The notes: a model not told the origin generated them from the letters alone. DNA of 64,000 bases from Zoogloea sp. LCSB751 (GCF_002028455.1 NZ_MWUM01000020.1:1-64000); one strand, 5' to 3'. Numbered from the stretch's first letter, positions 28,114 to 37,301 are shown. Numbers and translations are program-made.

Positions 28114-31005
28114 ATGTCTTCCTCCATGCACGACAGCTATGGCCGTTTCGTCAAACCCCGGCTCGCCGGTGTCCTGGAGGCCGTTGGCCTCGACCTGCAT
28201 TACACCCGTGCCGAGGGCGACTGGCTTTACCATCACGATGCCGATGGTCGGGAGCGGCGAGTCCTCGACTTGCTGGGTGGCTATGGCGCCCTGCTGTTGG
28301 GGCACAACCATCCTGTCATCGTGGCTGCAGCTAGGGATATGCTGGAACGCCAGGTCCCGGTGCATGCGCAGTTTTCCCTGCGAGGACGAAGTGGCGAGCT
28401 GGCCCGCCGGCTCGACCATATCGCGCAGCGTGAAACCGGGGACGATACGGGGTTTATCACCACCTTCGCCAACAGTGGCGCTGAAGCGGTGGAACTGGCC
28501 ATCAAGCACGCCGAACTCGAGCGCATGCTGAAGCTGGAAGCCCTGCTGGACAGGATCACCCTCAACATCGAGACTGTCCGTGACGCCTTGCGCCGTGGTG
28601 AGATCCGGCTGGATCCGGATCTCTACGAGTTCACCGACATACGTGAGCAGGTCTTCGATGTGCGCAACTTCGACGATCTGATCGTTGCCCTGATCAATCA
28701 CAACAGCATCCAGCTGGGCAAGCGGCCGGTCTTCCTCGCGCTGGAAAAGTCCTTCCATGGCAAATTGGCCGGCACGGTCCAGCTCACCTACAACAAGAAC
28801 TTCCGTCGTGCCTTCCAGTATTTCGGGCTCAAGGTGCGTTTCATCGGCATGGATGATGTGGATGCCCTCGAGCGGATCGCACGGGACGAGTACCTGGAGT
28901 TGTTCGACCTGTGCATTGATGAAGGGCAGGTCAAGCTGGTTCGTCAGCCGCTGCCGATCTTTACGGCCTTCCTGCTGGAGCCCATCCAGGGAGAAGGCGG
29001 TATCCGACCCGTCAGCCAGGATTTCGGCCGTGCTGTCCGCCGCTTCTGCAACCAGCAGGACTGCCCGTTGATCCTTGACGAGATCCAGAGCGGCATGGGA
29101 CGCAGTGGCCGCTTCTTCGCCGGCAGCCACATCAATCTGCGCGGCGATTACTACACCCTTTCCAAGTCCCTGGGCGGTGGTCTCGCGAAGATCGCGGCAA
29201 CACTGATCCGGCGGGACCGTTATCAGGACGTTTTTGGTCTGATCCACAGCTCTACGTTTGCCGAGGATGATTTCTCGTCGGGTATTGCGCTGGCGGTTCT
29301 CGAGCTGCTCGAGGCGAACGATGGTGCGCTTTACCGCCAGGCGGCCGAACGAGGGGCACGTCTGCGGGAAATGCTGGAGGACCTGCGGCGGCGTTATCCC
29401 GATGTGATTCGCGAGGTCCGCGGACAGGGCCTGCTGCTCGGTCTGGAGTTCCATGGGCAGGGGAGGGCGGACTCTCAGATCCTGCGCTCCACCGCCCATG
29501 CCGACTCCCTCGGCTATTTCCTTGCAGGCTATCTGCTGCGGGTCGAGGGTATTCGCCTGGCGCCCACCGGCAGTGCCCCGGATGTGTTGCGTCTGGAACC
29601 GTCCTTGTACATCCAGGATGAATCCATCGAGCGGCTGCGGGGGGCGCTGGAACGTGTTTGCCTGATCCTCCAGCGACAGGATGCATTGCACCTGGTTTTT
29701 CCCGTCACGGATGCGACCCGTCCCGTCCCGCGGGACGATATCCGTGACCATCGCCTGGTCGTCGCGCAATCCCGTCCGGCCAATTCGCCGCCCCATGCCG
29801 TCCGCAAGGTTGCGTTCATCAACCATCTGATCAGCCCCGGCTGGTTGAGGCAGGTGGACCCCTCGTTGGCCGAGCTGAGCGATGGCGAGTTGCGTCGCTT
29901 CGTGCAGAAGATGTCCGCCAGTCGCAAGAGTGCACCGTATCCGCCGGTGCGCATTGTCTCGACGCTGGGGCGGGCCGTGGATTTCATCCTTTATCCCCTG
30001 TGCGTGGATTCCGAGCAGATGGGCCGCTGGCTGCAGACAGGGCAGCTCGACGAAATTCGCAAGGACGTCGACGAGCGTGTACGTACCGCGCGTGAAGATG
30101 GCTGTGAGATCGCGGGCCTCGGCATGTACACCTCCATCGTCACCAACAATGGCACTGCGCTGTCCGTCCCGGAAATCGGCCTCACGACCGGCAACGCCCT
30201 GACCATCGCCATGTCCCTGGAGGCCATCCAATGTGGCATGGAGCAGCAAGGCCTGGCATGGCGGAACGCCTTGCCAGCCGTCATCGGGGCCGCCGGCAAT
30301 ATTGCCTCCACGTATGCAGCCATGTTGGCGGAGCATGCTCCGGGTTTGCTGCTCGTCGGCAGCGGCCGGGATGGGGCGCAGGCCCGCTTGTTGCAGACCG
30401 TGTACAGCATCTATGACGCGGCCTGGCAGGCATTGAAGAACGGCCAGTATGGCCAACATGGTATCCATGCCCGCCTTGCGGAAGAGCCGTTCATCGCGCA
30501 GTGGTTGCGTGATGGTGCTCCAGCCCAGGCGCGGGGAAAGCAGATCCACCAGGCGCTTCTCGAACGGTATGGCCATGATCCTTTCCTGCACCTCCATTCC
30601 AGCCTGGAGGCGGCCCGGGACTCGCGCATCGTGCTGTGCGCCGCCAATGCGCCGGAGCCATTCGTCGGCAGCGAGCACCTGACCCGTAACGCGTTGGTGT
30701 GCGACGTGGCCGTGCCCCATAACGTCCTGCCTTCGGTGCTGCGTGAGCGGCCAGACATTACCTACTTGCAGGGCGGCATCGTTGCCACGCCAGACGGCAC
30801 GAGCTTGCATCCGGGAGCACGGGCCTTCCTCGGCGAAGGCCAGCTCTTTGCCTGCATGGCCGAGACGGCCGTGCTCGGACTCGCCGGGCACAGTGGCCAT
30901 TATTCCCACGGTCCTGTCAGCCCGCAGCAGGTCAGGGAGATCGCCGCGCTCGCCCGGCTCCACGGTTTCCGCCTCGCCGACTTGAAACGCGGCAGCTCCC
31001 TTTGA
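28114..31005 (+). CDS. Fusion of class-III aminotransferase and acyl-ACP reductase (AAR-like)
   Basis: The 963-residue product has two enzymes in one chain. Residues 1 to about 500 are a class-III PLP aminotransferase, with LDEIQSGMGRSGRF near 320 and PLP Lys351 in LSKSLGGG. An extra helical segment of about 55 residues (around 136-202) sits before the SFHGK motif. Residues about 560-963 resemble cyanobacterial long-chain acyl-ACP reductase: AGLGMYTSIV, TTGNALT, the nucleotide loop IGAAGNIAST, YLQGGIVATPDG, and Cys914 in QLFACMAET, matching the reductase's acyl-enzyme Cys as I recall it. Predicted reaction: acyl-ACP to aldehyde, then aldehyde to primary amine. TamH of tambjamine synthesis is a functional analogue. 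The start is uncertain (28114 or 28126). Confidence 0.87.
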   Translation: MSSSMHDSYGRFVKPRLAGVLEAVGLDLHYTRAEGDWLYHHDADGRERRVLDLLGGYGALLLGHNHPVIVAAARDMLERQVPVHAQFSLRGRSGELARRLDHIAQRETGDDTGFITTFANSGAEAVELAIKHAELERMLKLEALLDRITLNIETVRDALRRGEIRLDPDLYEFTDIREQVFDVRNFDDLIVALINHNSIQLGKRPVFLALEKSFHGKLAGTVQLTYNKNFRRAFQYFGLKVRFIGMDDVDALERIARDEYLELFDLCIDEGQVKLVRQPLPIFTAFLLEPIQGEGGIRPVSQDFGRAVRRFCNQQDCPLILDEIQSGMGRSGRFFAGSHINLRGDYYTLSKSLGGGLAKIAATLIRRDRYQDVFGLIHSSTFAEDDFSSGIALAVLELLEANDGALYRQAAERGARLREMLEDLRRRYPDVIREVRGQGLLLGLEFHGQGRADSQILRSTAHADSLGYFLAGYLLRVEGIRLAPTGSAPDVLRLEPSLYIQDESIERLRGALERVCLILQRQDALHLVFPVTDATRPVPRDDIRDHRLVVAQSRPANSPPHAVRKVAFINHLISPGWLRQVDPSLAELSDGELRRFVQKMSASRKSAPYPPVRIVSTLGRAVDFILYPLCVDSEQMGRWLQTGQLDEIRKDVDERVRTAREDGCEIAGLGMYTSIVTNNGTALSVPEIGLTTGNALTIAMSLEAIQCGMEQQGLAWRNALPAVIGAAGNIASTYAAMLAEHAPGLLLVGSGRDGAQARLLQTVYSIYDAAWQALKNGQYGQHGIHARLAEEPFIAQWLRDGAPAQARGKQIHQALLERYGHDPFLHLHSSLEAARDSRIVLCAANAPEPFVGSEHLTRNALVCDVAVPHNVLPSVLRERPDITYLQGGIVATPDGTSLHPGARAFLGEGQLFACMAETAVLGLAGHSGHYSHGPVSPQQVREIAALARLHGFRLADLKRGSSL

Positions 31006-31034
31006 ACACCACCGTACGACGAGGACGTTTCGCC

Positions 31035-31838
31035 ATGCCCGTTTCCGGCATTCAAGTCTCTAACAATGTCCTGGACGACCTGACTCCCCGCCGGCAGCTT
31101 GCCGGCCAGGTCGCCCTGGTGACCGGTGCCAGTCGCGGCATCGGCCGGGCCATTGCCCTGCGGCTGGCCGCCGAGGGCGCCCATGTGGTGCTCCATTACC
31201 GCACTGATCCGGCGCTGGCTGAAGCCCTGGCTGCCGAAATCCGGGCACAGGGAGGCCAGGCCACGCCTTACCAGGCCGACCTGGCGGCACCGGAGGGTGT
31301 GGATGCGCTGGCAGAAGCTTTCGGCCGTGACTTCGAGCAACTGCACATCCTGGTCAACAACGCCGGCATCACCCGTGACAAGTTGCTCCTGATGATGGAC
31401 GACGAGGACCTGCAACAGGTCATCGCCACCAACCTGTTGGCCCCGATGCGGATGCTGCGTGAGTTTGCCGGCATCATGCTGCGTCAGCGCTACGGTCGTA
31501 TCGTCAATATCTCGTCGTCGGCCGCGAGCAAGCCGGGGCGCGGGCAATCGAACTATGCGGCGGCCAAGGGCGGGTTGGAGGCCTTTACCAAAGCCATGGC
31601 TGTGGAGTTGGCACCGAAGGGCATTCTGGTGAATGCGGTCGCGCCGGGCGTGATCGAAACCGAGATGTCGGCGCAGATCCGGGCCCTGGGGGAAGGGGAG
31701 ATCCTTTCCCGCCTGCTGCTCAAGCGCTATGCCACCCCCCTCGAAGTTGCCGACGCGGTGCTCTACCTGGTCAGTCCGCGCAACCGTTATGTCACTGGCG
31801 AGGTCCTGCATCTCGACGGTGGCTTGAAGATGGCTTGA
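31035..31838 (+). CDS. 3-oxoacyl-ACP reductase (FabG-like SDR)
   Basis: The 267-residue classical SDR has cofactor motif TGASRGIG, NNAGITRD, catalytic Ser in NISSSAA and Tyr-x3-Lys in NYAAAKGG. It ends in the GEVLHLDGG strand, like FabG. It should reduce the 3-oxoacyl-ACP made by the ketosynthases, using NADPH. The ATG at 31035 was chosen over the TTG at 31002 because GAGGA lies 9 bases before it. No dehydratase or enoyl reductase follows in the cluster, so further reduction would depend on housekeeping FabZ/FabI or would not happen. Confidence 0.9.
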   Translation: MPVSGIQVSNNVLDDLTPRRQLAGQVALVTGASRGIGRAIALRLAAEGAHVVLHYRTDPALAEALAAEIRAQGGQATPYQADLAAPEGVDALAEAFGRDFEQLHILVNNAGITRDKLLLMMDDEDLQQVIATNLLAPMRMLREFAGIMLRQRYGRIVNISSSAASKPGRGQSNYAAAKGGLEAFTKAMAVELAPKGILVNAVAPGVIETEMSAQIRALGEGEILSRLLLKRYATPLEVADAVLYLVSPRNRYVTGEVLHLDGGLKMA

Positions 31839-31843
31839 AGCAT

Positions 31844-32611
31844 ATGCCGACTGAGACACGCCATGCGCTGATCACCGGCGCGGCTCTGGGGATTGGCGCG
31901 GCCGTCGCACGGCGCCTGGCGGACGATGGCTGGGTCCTGCTTCTTCTCGATCGCAACGGTGAAGCCCTGGAGGCACTGGCTGACGAATGCCGGAGTCGTG
32001 GCGCCACTGCCACGACCCTGTACGCCGAACTGGGCCCGGGCGAGCAGTGGATTCCCCCGTTGAAGGCTGCGCTCGATACGCTCGGACATCTGGATTTGCT
32101 GGTCAATAACGCTGGCGTTGCAGACGAGAACGATCCTGACGATGTTGCCGCGTGGCAGCGCGTGCTGGCCATCAATCTCGATGCACCCTTTCGTCTGGGC
32201 GCCATCTGTCTGCCCTACCTTCCGGACGGCAGCCGGATCGTCAATATCGCTTCCGTCCTGGCCCGGGCCGGAAAGATCCGCAACACCGCCTATTGCGCCT
32301 CAAAGCACGGTCTGATGGGGTACACCAAGGCACTGGCGCTTGATCTGGCGCTGCGGAGCATCACCGTCAATGCGATCCTGCCGGGATGGGTGGATACCCC
32401 GATGTTGCAGCGGGAACTCGGTGCCCAGGCCGCCGCTGTCGGCGCCCCCGTTGCTCAGGTGTTGCGCAACGCCCGTCGCCAGATCCCGCTGAAACGGTTC
32501 GTCCAGGTGGAGGAGGTGGCCAATCTGGTCCACTACCTGGCGAGCCCTGTCGCCGCCGGCATCACTGCCCAGGGTATCGTGGTGGACGGAGGCTACACGT
32601 GCGGCATGTAG
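31844..32611 (+). CDS. Short-chain dehydrogenase/reductase, second SDR of the cluster
   Basis: The 255-residue SDR has TGAALGIGAA, an Asp after the second strand (LLLDRNG, favouring NAD), NNAG, the catalytic Ser in NIASVLA and Tyr-x3-Lys in YCASKHG, and a final IVVDGGYTCGM. The NAD-type pocket and different loops suggest a role other than FabG, for example oxidising or reducing a hydroxyl on the chain or consuming an aldehyde side product; the substrate is unknown. It starts 5 bases after the first SDR, or at a TTG overlapping its stop. Its 3' end overlaps the next gene by 13 bases. Confidence 0.85.
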   Translation: MPTETRHALITGAALGIGAAVARRLADDGWVLLLLDRNGEALEALADECRSRGATATTLYAELGPGEQWIPPLKAALDTLGHLDLLVNNAGVADENDPDDVAAWQRVLAINLDAPFRLGAICLPYLPDGSRIVNIASVLARAGKIRNTAYCASKHGLMGYTKALALDLALRSITVNAILPGWVDTPMLQRELGAQAAAVGAPVAQVLRNARRQIPLKRFVQVEEVANLVHYLASPVAAGITAQGIVVDGGYTCGM

Positions 32612-33855
32612 CCAGCGCCGTGCTGCTGACCGCGTTTCTGGGTGGCAGCCCCGGCGTTGTCCAGGCCCTCGACGGTTCCGTGGCGGCCATCTGGGGGAGA
32701 GGGCTGTCGCAGGGGCCCGACTTCGAGCGGGGCCTGCAATTGCAATTGCGCCACAGTGTCGAGTTTGACGATGCCTTCACCATCAAGGCGGAAGGGCGGT
32801 TGCGCCGTAACGAGGCGGCCTGTTCCGGTCGCCTGCAGCCCGACAGCTGTGACGCCTACCGGGAGAATTTCGACTGGCGCGAACTCTACGTCGCCCGGAG
32901 AGCCGGCGACTGGCAGATCTCCGCCGGCCTCCAGCAGGTGGTATGGGGAAGGGCGGATGCGCTGAGGGTTTTCGATCTGGTCAATCCACTGGATCTGCGC
33001 GACTACGTCCTGCCCGATCTGAATGACTATCGCATCGCCGTTCCCATGCTGCGCGCGTTGGGGCCGCTGGGGGAGTGGACTCTTGAGGCGCTCTACCTGC
33101 CCGGTTTCAGAGCGAACCGTTACGCAGCCGCCGGCTCGCCTTTCGATCTGGGTATCCAGCAGCGCTTCGCTGCCGCCGGCATCGACACGCTGGCCGGGCG
33201 CCGGCCGGCATCGTCGCCCGGCAACGGCGAGCTGGGAGCCCTGCTGTCTATCACCCGTGGTGCACTGGATCTGAGTCTGCTGGCTTTCTCGACCTGGAAC
33301 GACGACCCGGTGTATCGCTGGGACAGCACCGCCAGCGGCGCGCTCGCGGTGCGCCCCGTGTTTCGTCGCCAGCATATCTTCGGCGGCAGCGCAGCCTTGG
33401 CGCTGGATGGTGGCTGGGTCCTGCGCGGCGAGGCTACCTGGTCGCCGGATGCACCCTACAGCCGTCAGCTTGGCGATGGCACGACCCGCGCAGGGACCTT
33501 CACCGGTTTGCTGGGGCTCGATTACAGCTGGCGTGACTGGATGTTCACGACCCAGCTTTCGGACCGCAGCGTCGCAGGATGGCAGGCTGACTTCACGACC
33601 CCCCGCCGGGCGTCCATCGCGACCCTCTCGGCCACCGGGACGAGCCTCTCGGGCCGCCTGTCCACCCGTTTTGCGCTGTCATGGATGCCTCAGAACGGTG
33701 ATGGCAGCTGGGTTCAGCTGCGCGGGAGCTACAAGCTGACCGATCTGTGGGTGGCAGAGGCCGAGCTCGATCTGCTCGATGGTGGGCCGAACGGCTATTT
33801 CGGCCAGTTCCGCGAGCGGGACCGCCTTCTGCTCGGGCTGCGCCGCCTGTTCTGA
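32599..33855 (+). CDS. Outer-membrane beta-barrel protein, DUF1302-like
   Basis: The 418-residue product has a signal peptide ending in VVQALDG. Alternating amphipathic strands follow, with the phrases WRELYVARRAGDWQISAGLQ and VVWGRADALRVFDLVNP, which match the IGKQQIVWGESD region of the DUF1302 protein at 53676. It ends in LGLRRLF, a terminal aromatic barrel strand. The GTG start at 32599 is fixed by GGAGG with a 6-base gap, inside the end of the preceding SDR. With the LolA-like and RND genes that follow it forms an envelope module likely to move the cluster's product across the outer membrane. Confidence 0.82.
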   Translation: MRHVASAVLLTAFLGGSPGVVQALDGSVAAIWGRGLSQGPDFERGLQLQLRHSVEFDDAFTIKAEGRLRRNEAACSGRLQPDSCDAYRENFDWRELYVARRAGDWQISAGLQQVVWGRADALRVFDLVNPLDLRDYVLPDLNDYRIAVPMLRALGPLGEWTLEALYLPGFRANRYAAAGSPFDLGIQQRFAAAGIDTLAGRRPASSPGNGELGALLSITRGALDLSLLAFSTWNDDPVYRWDSTASGALAVRPVFRRQHIFGGSAALALDGGWVLRGEATWSPDAPYSRQLGDGTTRAGTFTGLLGLDYSWRDWMFTTQLSDRSVAGWQADFTTPRRASIATLSATGTSLSGRLSTRFALSWMPQNGDGSWVQLRGSYKLTDLWVAEAELDLLDGGPNGYFGQFRERDRLLLGLRRLF

Positions 33856-33889
33856 ATACCGCAATTTCCAATTCAACGAAGGAGAACGC

Positions 33890-34717
33890 ATGAAGCTGGC
33901 GAGATTGTTGCTGAGCGCCGTATTGATGCCTTGCCTGGTGGCCGCAGCGCCAGCAACGGGGGCCTCTGTGGATGCGGAGAGCATCCTTTCGCGGGTGCGC
34001 GATCGCAACGACGGTGACGACGTGTACTCGGACCTGAAACTCGTCCTGATCGATGAAAAGGGCGGCACCCGTGTTCGCGAGTTGCTTTATCTGCAGCGCG
34101 ACTATGGCAAGGATGAAAAGCTGACGCTTTATTTCACCGAGCCTTCCGATGTGAAGGGGGTGGCGTTCCAGAGCGTGACCTACGACGAGAAGCTCGGGAA
34201 GGACGACGACCAATGGATCTACCTGCCTGCCTTCCGACAGATCCGGCGCATTGCCTCTGCAGACAAGCGGGGCAGTTTCATGGGCAGCGAATATGCCTAC
34301 ATCGACATGGAGAAACTGCGCGTGGGGGACTACAAGCAGAGGTTGGTCGGTGAAGAGGTCGTCCTGGGCCAGCCTTGCTGGGTGATCGAACGCCTCCCGG
34401 TGAGTGAGGAAGTGATCAACCGTACCGGTTACCACAAGACGGTGGTGTGGGTGGACAAGGCCCACGACGTGGTTCTCAAGCAGACGTACTACGACGCCAA
34501 GGGCGTCCAGTTCAAGGTCATGACGGCCAGAAAGCTGGAGAAGATCCAGGACGTGTGGACGGTGATGGAGAGCCACATGCAGGATCAGGTGAGCCGCAAG
34601 GCTTCCAGCCTCATTTTCAGCAACGTGCGCTACAACGTGAGTCTGGCGGACAAGCTGTTCCGCCAGGCCATCATGAAGACAGGAGTGAGCAATGCAGATC
34701 TACCTGCGCTTCGTTGA
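33890..34717 (+). CDS. Periplasmic LolA-like protein (outer-membrane lipoprotein-sorting type)
   Basis: The 275-residue product has a signal peptide cleaved near ATGASVDA. A LolA/LppX-like half-barrel is predicted from sequence such as DKRGSFMGSEYAYIDMEKL, WVIERLPVSEEV and TVVWVDKAHDVVLKQTYYD. Proteins of this family sit beside RND exporters and are thought to carry hydrophobic cargo through the periplasm. A GGAG site lies 6 bases before the ATG. Its 3' end overlaps the RND gene by 26 bases. Aryl-polyene clusters also contain LolA-like and RND genes, so this pairing is typical of lipid-like products. Confidence 0.85.
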   Translation: MKLARLLLSAVLMPCLVAAAPATGASVDAESILSRVRDRNDGDDVYSDLKLVLIDEKGGTRVRELLYLQRDYGKDEKLTLYFTEPSDVKGVAFQSVTYDEKLGKDDDQWIYLPAFRQIRRIASADKRGSFMGSEYAYIDMEKLRVGDYKQRLVGEEVVLGQPCWVIERLPVSEEVINRTGYHKTVVWVDKAHDVVLKQTYYDAKGVQFKVMTARKLEKIQDVWTVMESHMQDQVSRKASSLIFSNVRYNVSLADKLFRQAIMKTGVSNADLPALR

Positions 34718-37301
34718 ACGCTTTGCGCTCCCCATCCTTCTGGGGTTGTTGGGAATCACCCTATTCTTCGCCAGTCACTTGCCGGAGCTGACCGCCGACA
34801 GCAATCCCTACCTGTTGCCCGAGAGCCATCCTGCGCGCAAGACCATCCTCGACATGCGCAAGGAATTCACCGGGACCTTCGACGCGGCGCTGATCGGGAT
34901 TCACAATCCGGCGGGGGTCTTCAACCGGGATACCCTGGACGCGGTCTATGACATGACGGCCGCGGCGCGTCGCATCATCCTGGCGACGGAGGACGATCGC
35001 CAGCGCCTCGAGGAACTCCGGGCGCGTTTCGGCAAGCAGTCGGAGGTTTGGGCACGGGCCGTGGAGGAGGTGTTGGCCGACGGGCTGACCCAGAACGACT
35101 ATGCCGGAGCCGAAAAGCTCGTCTCCCTGGCCGAATCCCTGCCGCTGTCCCAGGCGGAGCGTGACTTCATCGCTTTCCTGCCGAGCCGCCTCAATCCGGT
35201 GAAGGAGCTGGCCGGCATGGCCGCCACCGAGAACATCGTTGCCCGCGACGGTGTGCTGGTGGTGCGTAACGCCATTCCGGACAAACGGACCGATCCGGAG
35301 ATCATCCGGCGGGAGGTCATGGGCAACCGCATGATGGTGAAAGGGGTCGTGTCTGGTGACGAGAGCGTCGCGCTGATTGCCGTCGAGCTGTACCTGAAGC
35401 AGGAGGACGCGGAAGGGCAGTTGCGCGCCTACGAGGCTTTCCGGAGCATCGTTGCCGACTATGAAAAGGCACATCCCACTTACACCAAGGCCAACCAGAC
35501 CTATATCGCCGGGGTGCCGATTTTCATCGCGGAGCAGAAGAAACTCATCGACCGGGACATGGAAACCCTTTTCCCCGTCGTGATCCTGGTGGTTCTGGTG
35601 ATTCTCGTCCTGTTCTTCCGGCGCACGATGGGTGTATTCCTGCCGCTCGCCAACGTGGTGTTGGCCGCCGTCTGGACTCTCGGGCTGATGGCCATCAACC
35701 GCGCGCCACTGGACCTCATCACCAGCGCCTTGCCGGTGTTCCTCGTCACCATCTGCGGGGCTGACGCCATCCACATGATGAACGAGTACTACACCCAGCG
35801 TGGCGAGGGGCATCCGGTGAAGGAGGCAGTACGGCGGGCAATGCGCGAGATGGTGTCGCCGGTGATCCTCACCACCTTGACCACCATGGCGGGCTTCCTG
35901 TTCTCGACTGCGACCAACATCTCCAGCATCCAGTCCTTCGGCATCTACATGGCCATCGGGCTCGTCTTCGCCCAGTTGATTGCGCTGCTGCTGGTGCCGG
36001 CCTGGATCAATCTCTTCGGCGAAGGTCGGCGCAAGGGCGCACAGGACGCGGGGCGACCGGAGACCGTTCACCACGAGTGGCTTGGCAACGGCCTCGTTGC
36101 AGTCTTCCGCAAGGTCATTGCCCACCGTGTGCGGTTTGGCGGTGTCTTTGCATTGATCCTGGTCCTGGCAGCTCATTCCGCCAGCCAGATCCACGTGGAG
36201 GATGCTGGTTCCAGCTATTTTGCGCCGAGCAACCCTTTCCGTCAGGCCGATGATTTCGTGAATACCCATGTGGCAGGTACCAGCCCGGGCTGGGTCTCCG
36301 TGTCCACAGGGCGTCCCGGCGGGGTGCTCAAGCTCGAAACCGTACGCTTCATCGAGGCGCTCGACGATTTCCTGGAGAGCCAGCCCAACGTCACTTATAC
36401 CTACTCCCTGCCCAAGTACGTGAAGCGGATGAACCTGGTGCTGAACGACATGGACCCGACCTACGATCGCCTGCCGAACGAATGGGAGAACATCCGCAGC
36501 ACCGATCCGGATACCGGAAAGGTCGTGGTCGATAAGGTGAGCGGTGACGAGTTGGTGGCCCAATCCGTCCTCATGTACGAGAACGGCGGCGGTTCGGACC
36601 TGACCAACGTGTTGAACAGCGACTTTTCGAAGGCTATCTCGATGTTCACCATGAACACCACACGAGCCTCCGAATATCAGCAACTGCTCAAGGCCCTCGA
36701 CACGTGGCTGGCAAGCAATACGCCGGCTGGTGTGGAGGTCCGGATCGGTGGCAGTCCGGTGATCTGGACCGGTGTTCTGCAGGAGATCGTCAAGGGGCAG
36801 CTGACCAGCTTCCTGCTGGCGCTGTCCGCCGTCACGCTGGTCCTGGTTCTGTGGCTTCGCTCGTTCAGCCAGGGAGTCCTTGCCGCACTGCCGCTGGCCA
36901 CGACCATGGTGTGCTACTACGGTTTGATGACCGCGCTGGGGATCGATCTGAACATCGGCACCGCCATCATTTCCTTCCTGGTGGTCGGGATCGTGGATTA
37001 TTCGGTGCACTACCTGCATCGCATCCAGTCGGCACGGGCCCAGGGGATGGATCTCGATACGGCGCTGCTGCACGCGATTCGCCACTCGGGGCGCTCCATC
37101 ATCTTCAACGTATTGGTGTTCTCCCTCGGATTCCTGACGCTGTTGCTGTCGGAATTCACCCCCATCGTCCATCTGGGGGCTCTGGTTGCCCTGGCGCTGT
37201 CGATCAGTGGCTGCCTGTCCCTGTTCCTCATCACGCTGCTGGCGCCGGTATTCCTGCGCGACTCCAAGGCAAAGGTCGACGAGGCCATCAGCATGCAGTG
37301 A
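34692..37301 (+). CDS. RND/MMPL-family exporter of the biosynthetic cluster
   Basis: The 869-residue product has one N-terminal membrane helix (ILLGLLGITLFFASHL), a large periplasmic domain, a block of five helices starting at VVILVVLVILVLFF, and a second domain and helix block near the C-terminus (SFLLALSAVTLVLVLW onward). This is the duplicated RND layout, of the MMPL/HpnN hydrophobe type rather than tripartite AcrB length. It probably exports the lipid-like amine product. AGGAG precedes the ATG, which lies within the LolA-like gene, and a strong terminator follows the stop. This ends the cluster. Confidence 0.88.
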   Translation: MQIYLRFVERFALPILLGLLGITLFFASHLPELTADSNPYLLPESHPARKTILDMRKEFTGTFDAALIGIHNPAGVFNRDTLDAVYDMTAAARRIILATEDDRQRLEELRARFGKQSEVWARAVEEVLADGLTQNDYAGAEKLVSLAESLPLSQAERDFIAFLPSRLNPVKELAGMAATENIVARDGVLVVRNAIPDKRTDPEIIRREVMGNRMMVKGVVSGDESVALIAVELYLKQEDAEGQLRAYEAFRSIVADYEKAHPTYTKANQTYIAGVPIFIAEQKKLIDRDMETLFPVVILVVLVILVLFFRRTMGVFLPLANVVLAAVWTLGLMAINRAPLDLITSALPVFLVTICGADAIHMMNEYYTQRGEGHPVKEAVRRAMREMVSPVILTTLTTMAGFLFSTATNISSIQSFGIYMAIGLVFAQLIALLLVPAWINLFGEGRRKGAQDAGRPETVHHEWLGNGLVAVFRKVIAHRVRFGGVFALILVLAAHSASQIHVEDAGSSYFAPSNPFRQADDFVNTHVAGTSPGWVSVSTGRPGGVLKLETVRFIEALDDFLESQPNVTYTYSLPKYVKRMNLVLNDMDPTYDRLPNEWENIRSTDPDTGKVVVDKVSGDELVAQSVLMYENGGGSDLTNVLNSDFSKAISMFTMNTTRASEYQQLLKALDTWLASNTPAGVEVRIGGSPVIWTGVLQEIVKGQLTSFLLALSAVTLVLVLWLRSFSQGVLAALPLATTMVCYYGLMTALGIDLNIGTAIISFLVVGIVDYSVHYLHRIQSARAQGMDLDTALLHAIRHSGRSIIFNVLVFSLGFLTLLLSEFTPIVHLGALVALALSISGCLSLFLITLLAPVFLRDSKAKVDEAISMQ

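Noticed and set aside
27628..30963. 1111-residue minus-strand open frame across the aminotransferase/reductase gene
   Set aside because: Shadow of a long, well-conserved plus-strand gene; composition and lack of domains argue against coding.
34761..37172. 803-residue minus-strand frame opposite the RND gene
   Set aside because: His/Gln/Asp-rich antisense frame with no recognisable domain; the plus strand encodes a full transporter.
22562..37301. Assignment of the cluster as an aryl polyene pathway
   Set aside because: KS, KR, LolA-like and RND genes are shared, but no ammonia lyase, dehydratase, acyltransferase or second ACP is present, and the aminotransferase/acyl-ACP-reductase fusion is foreign to that class.
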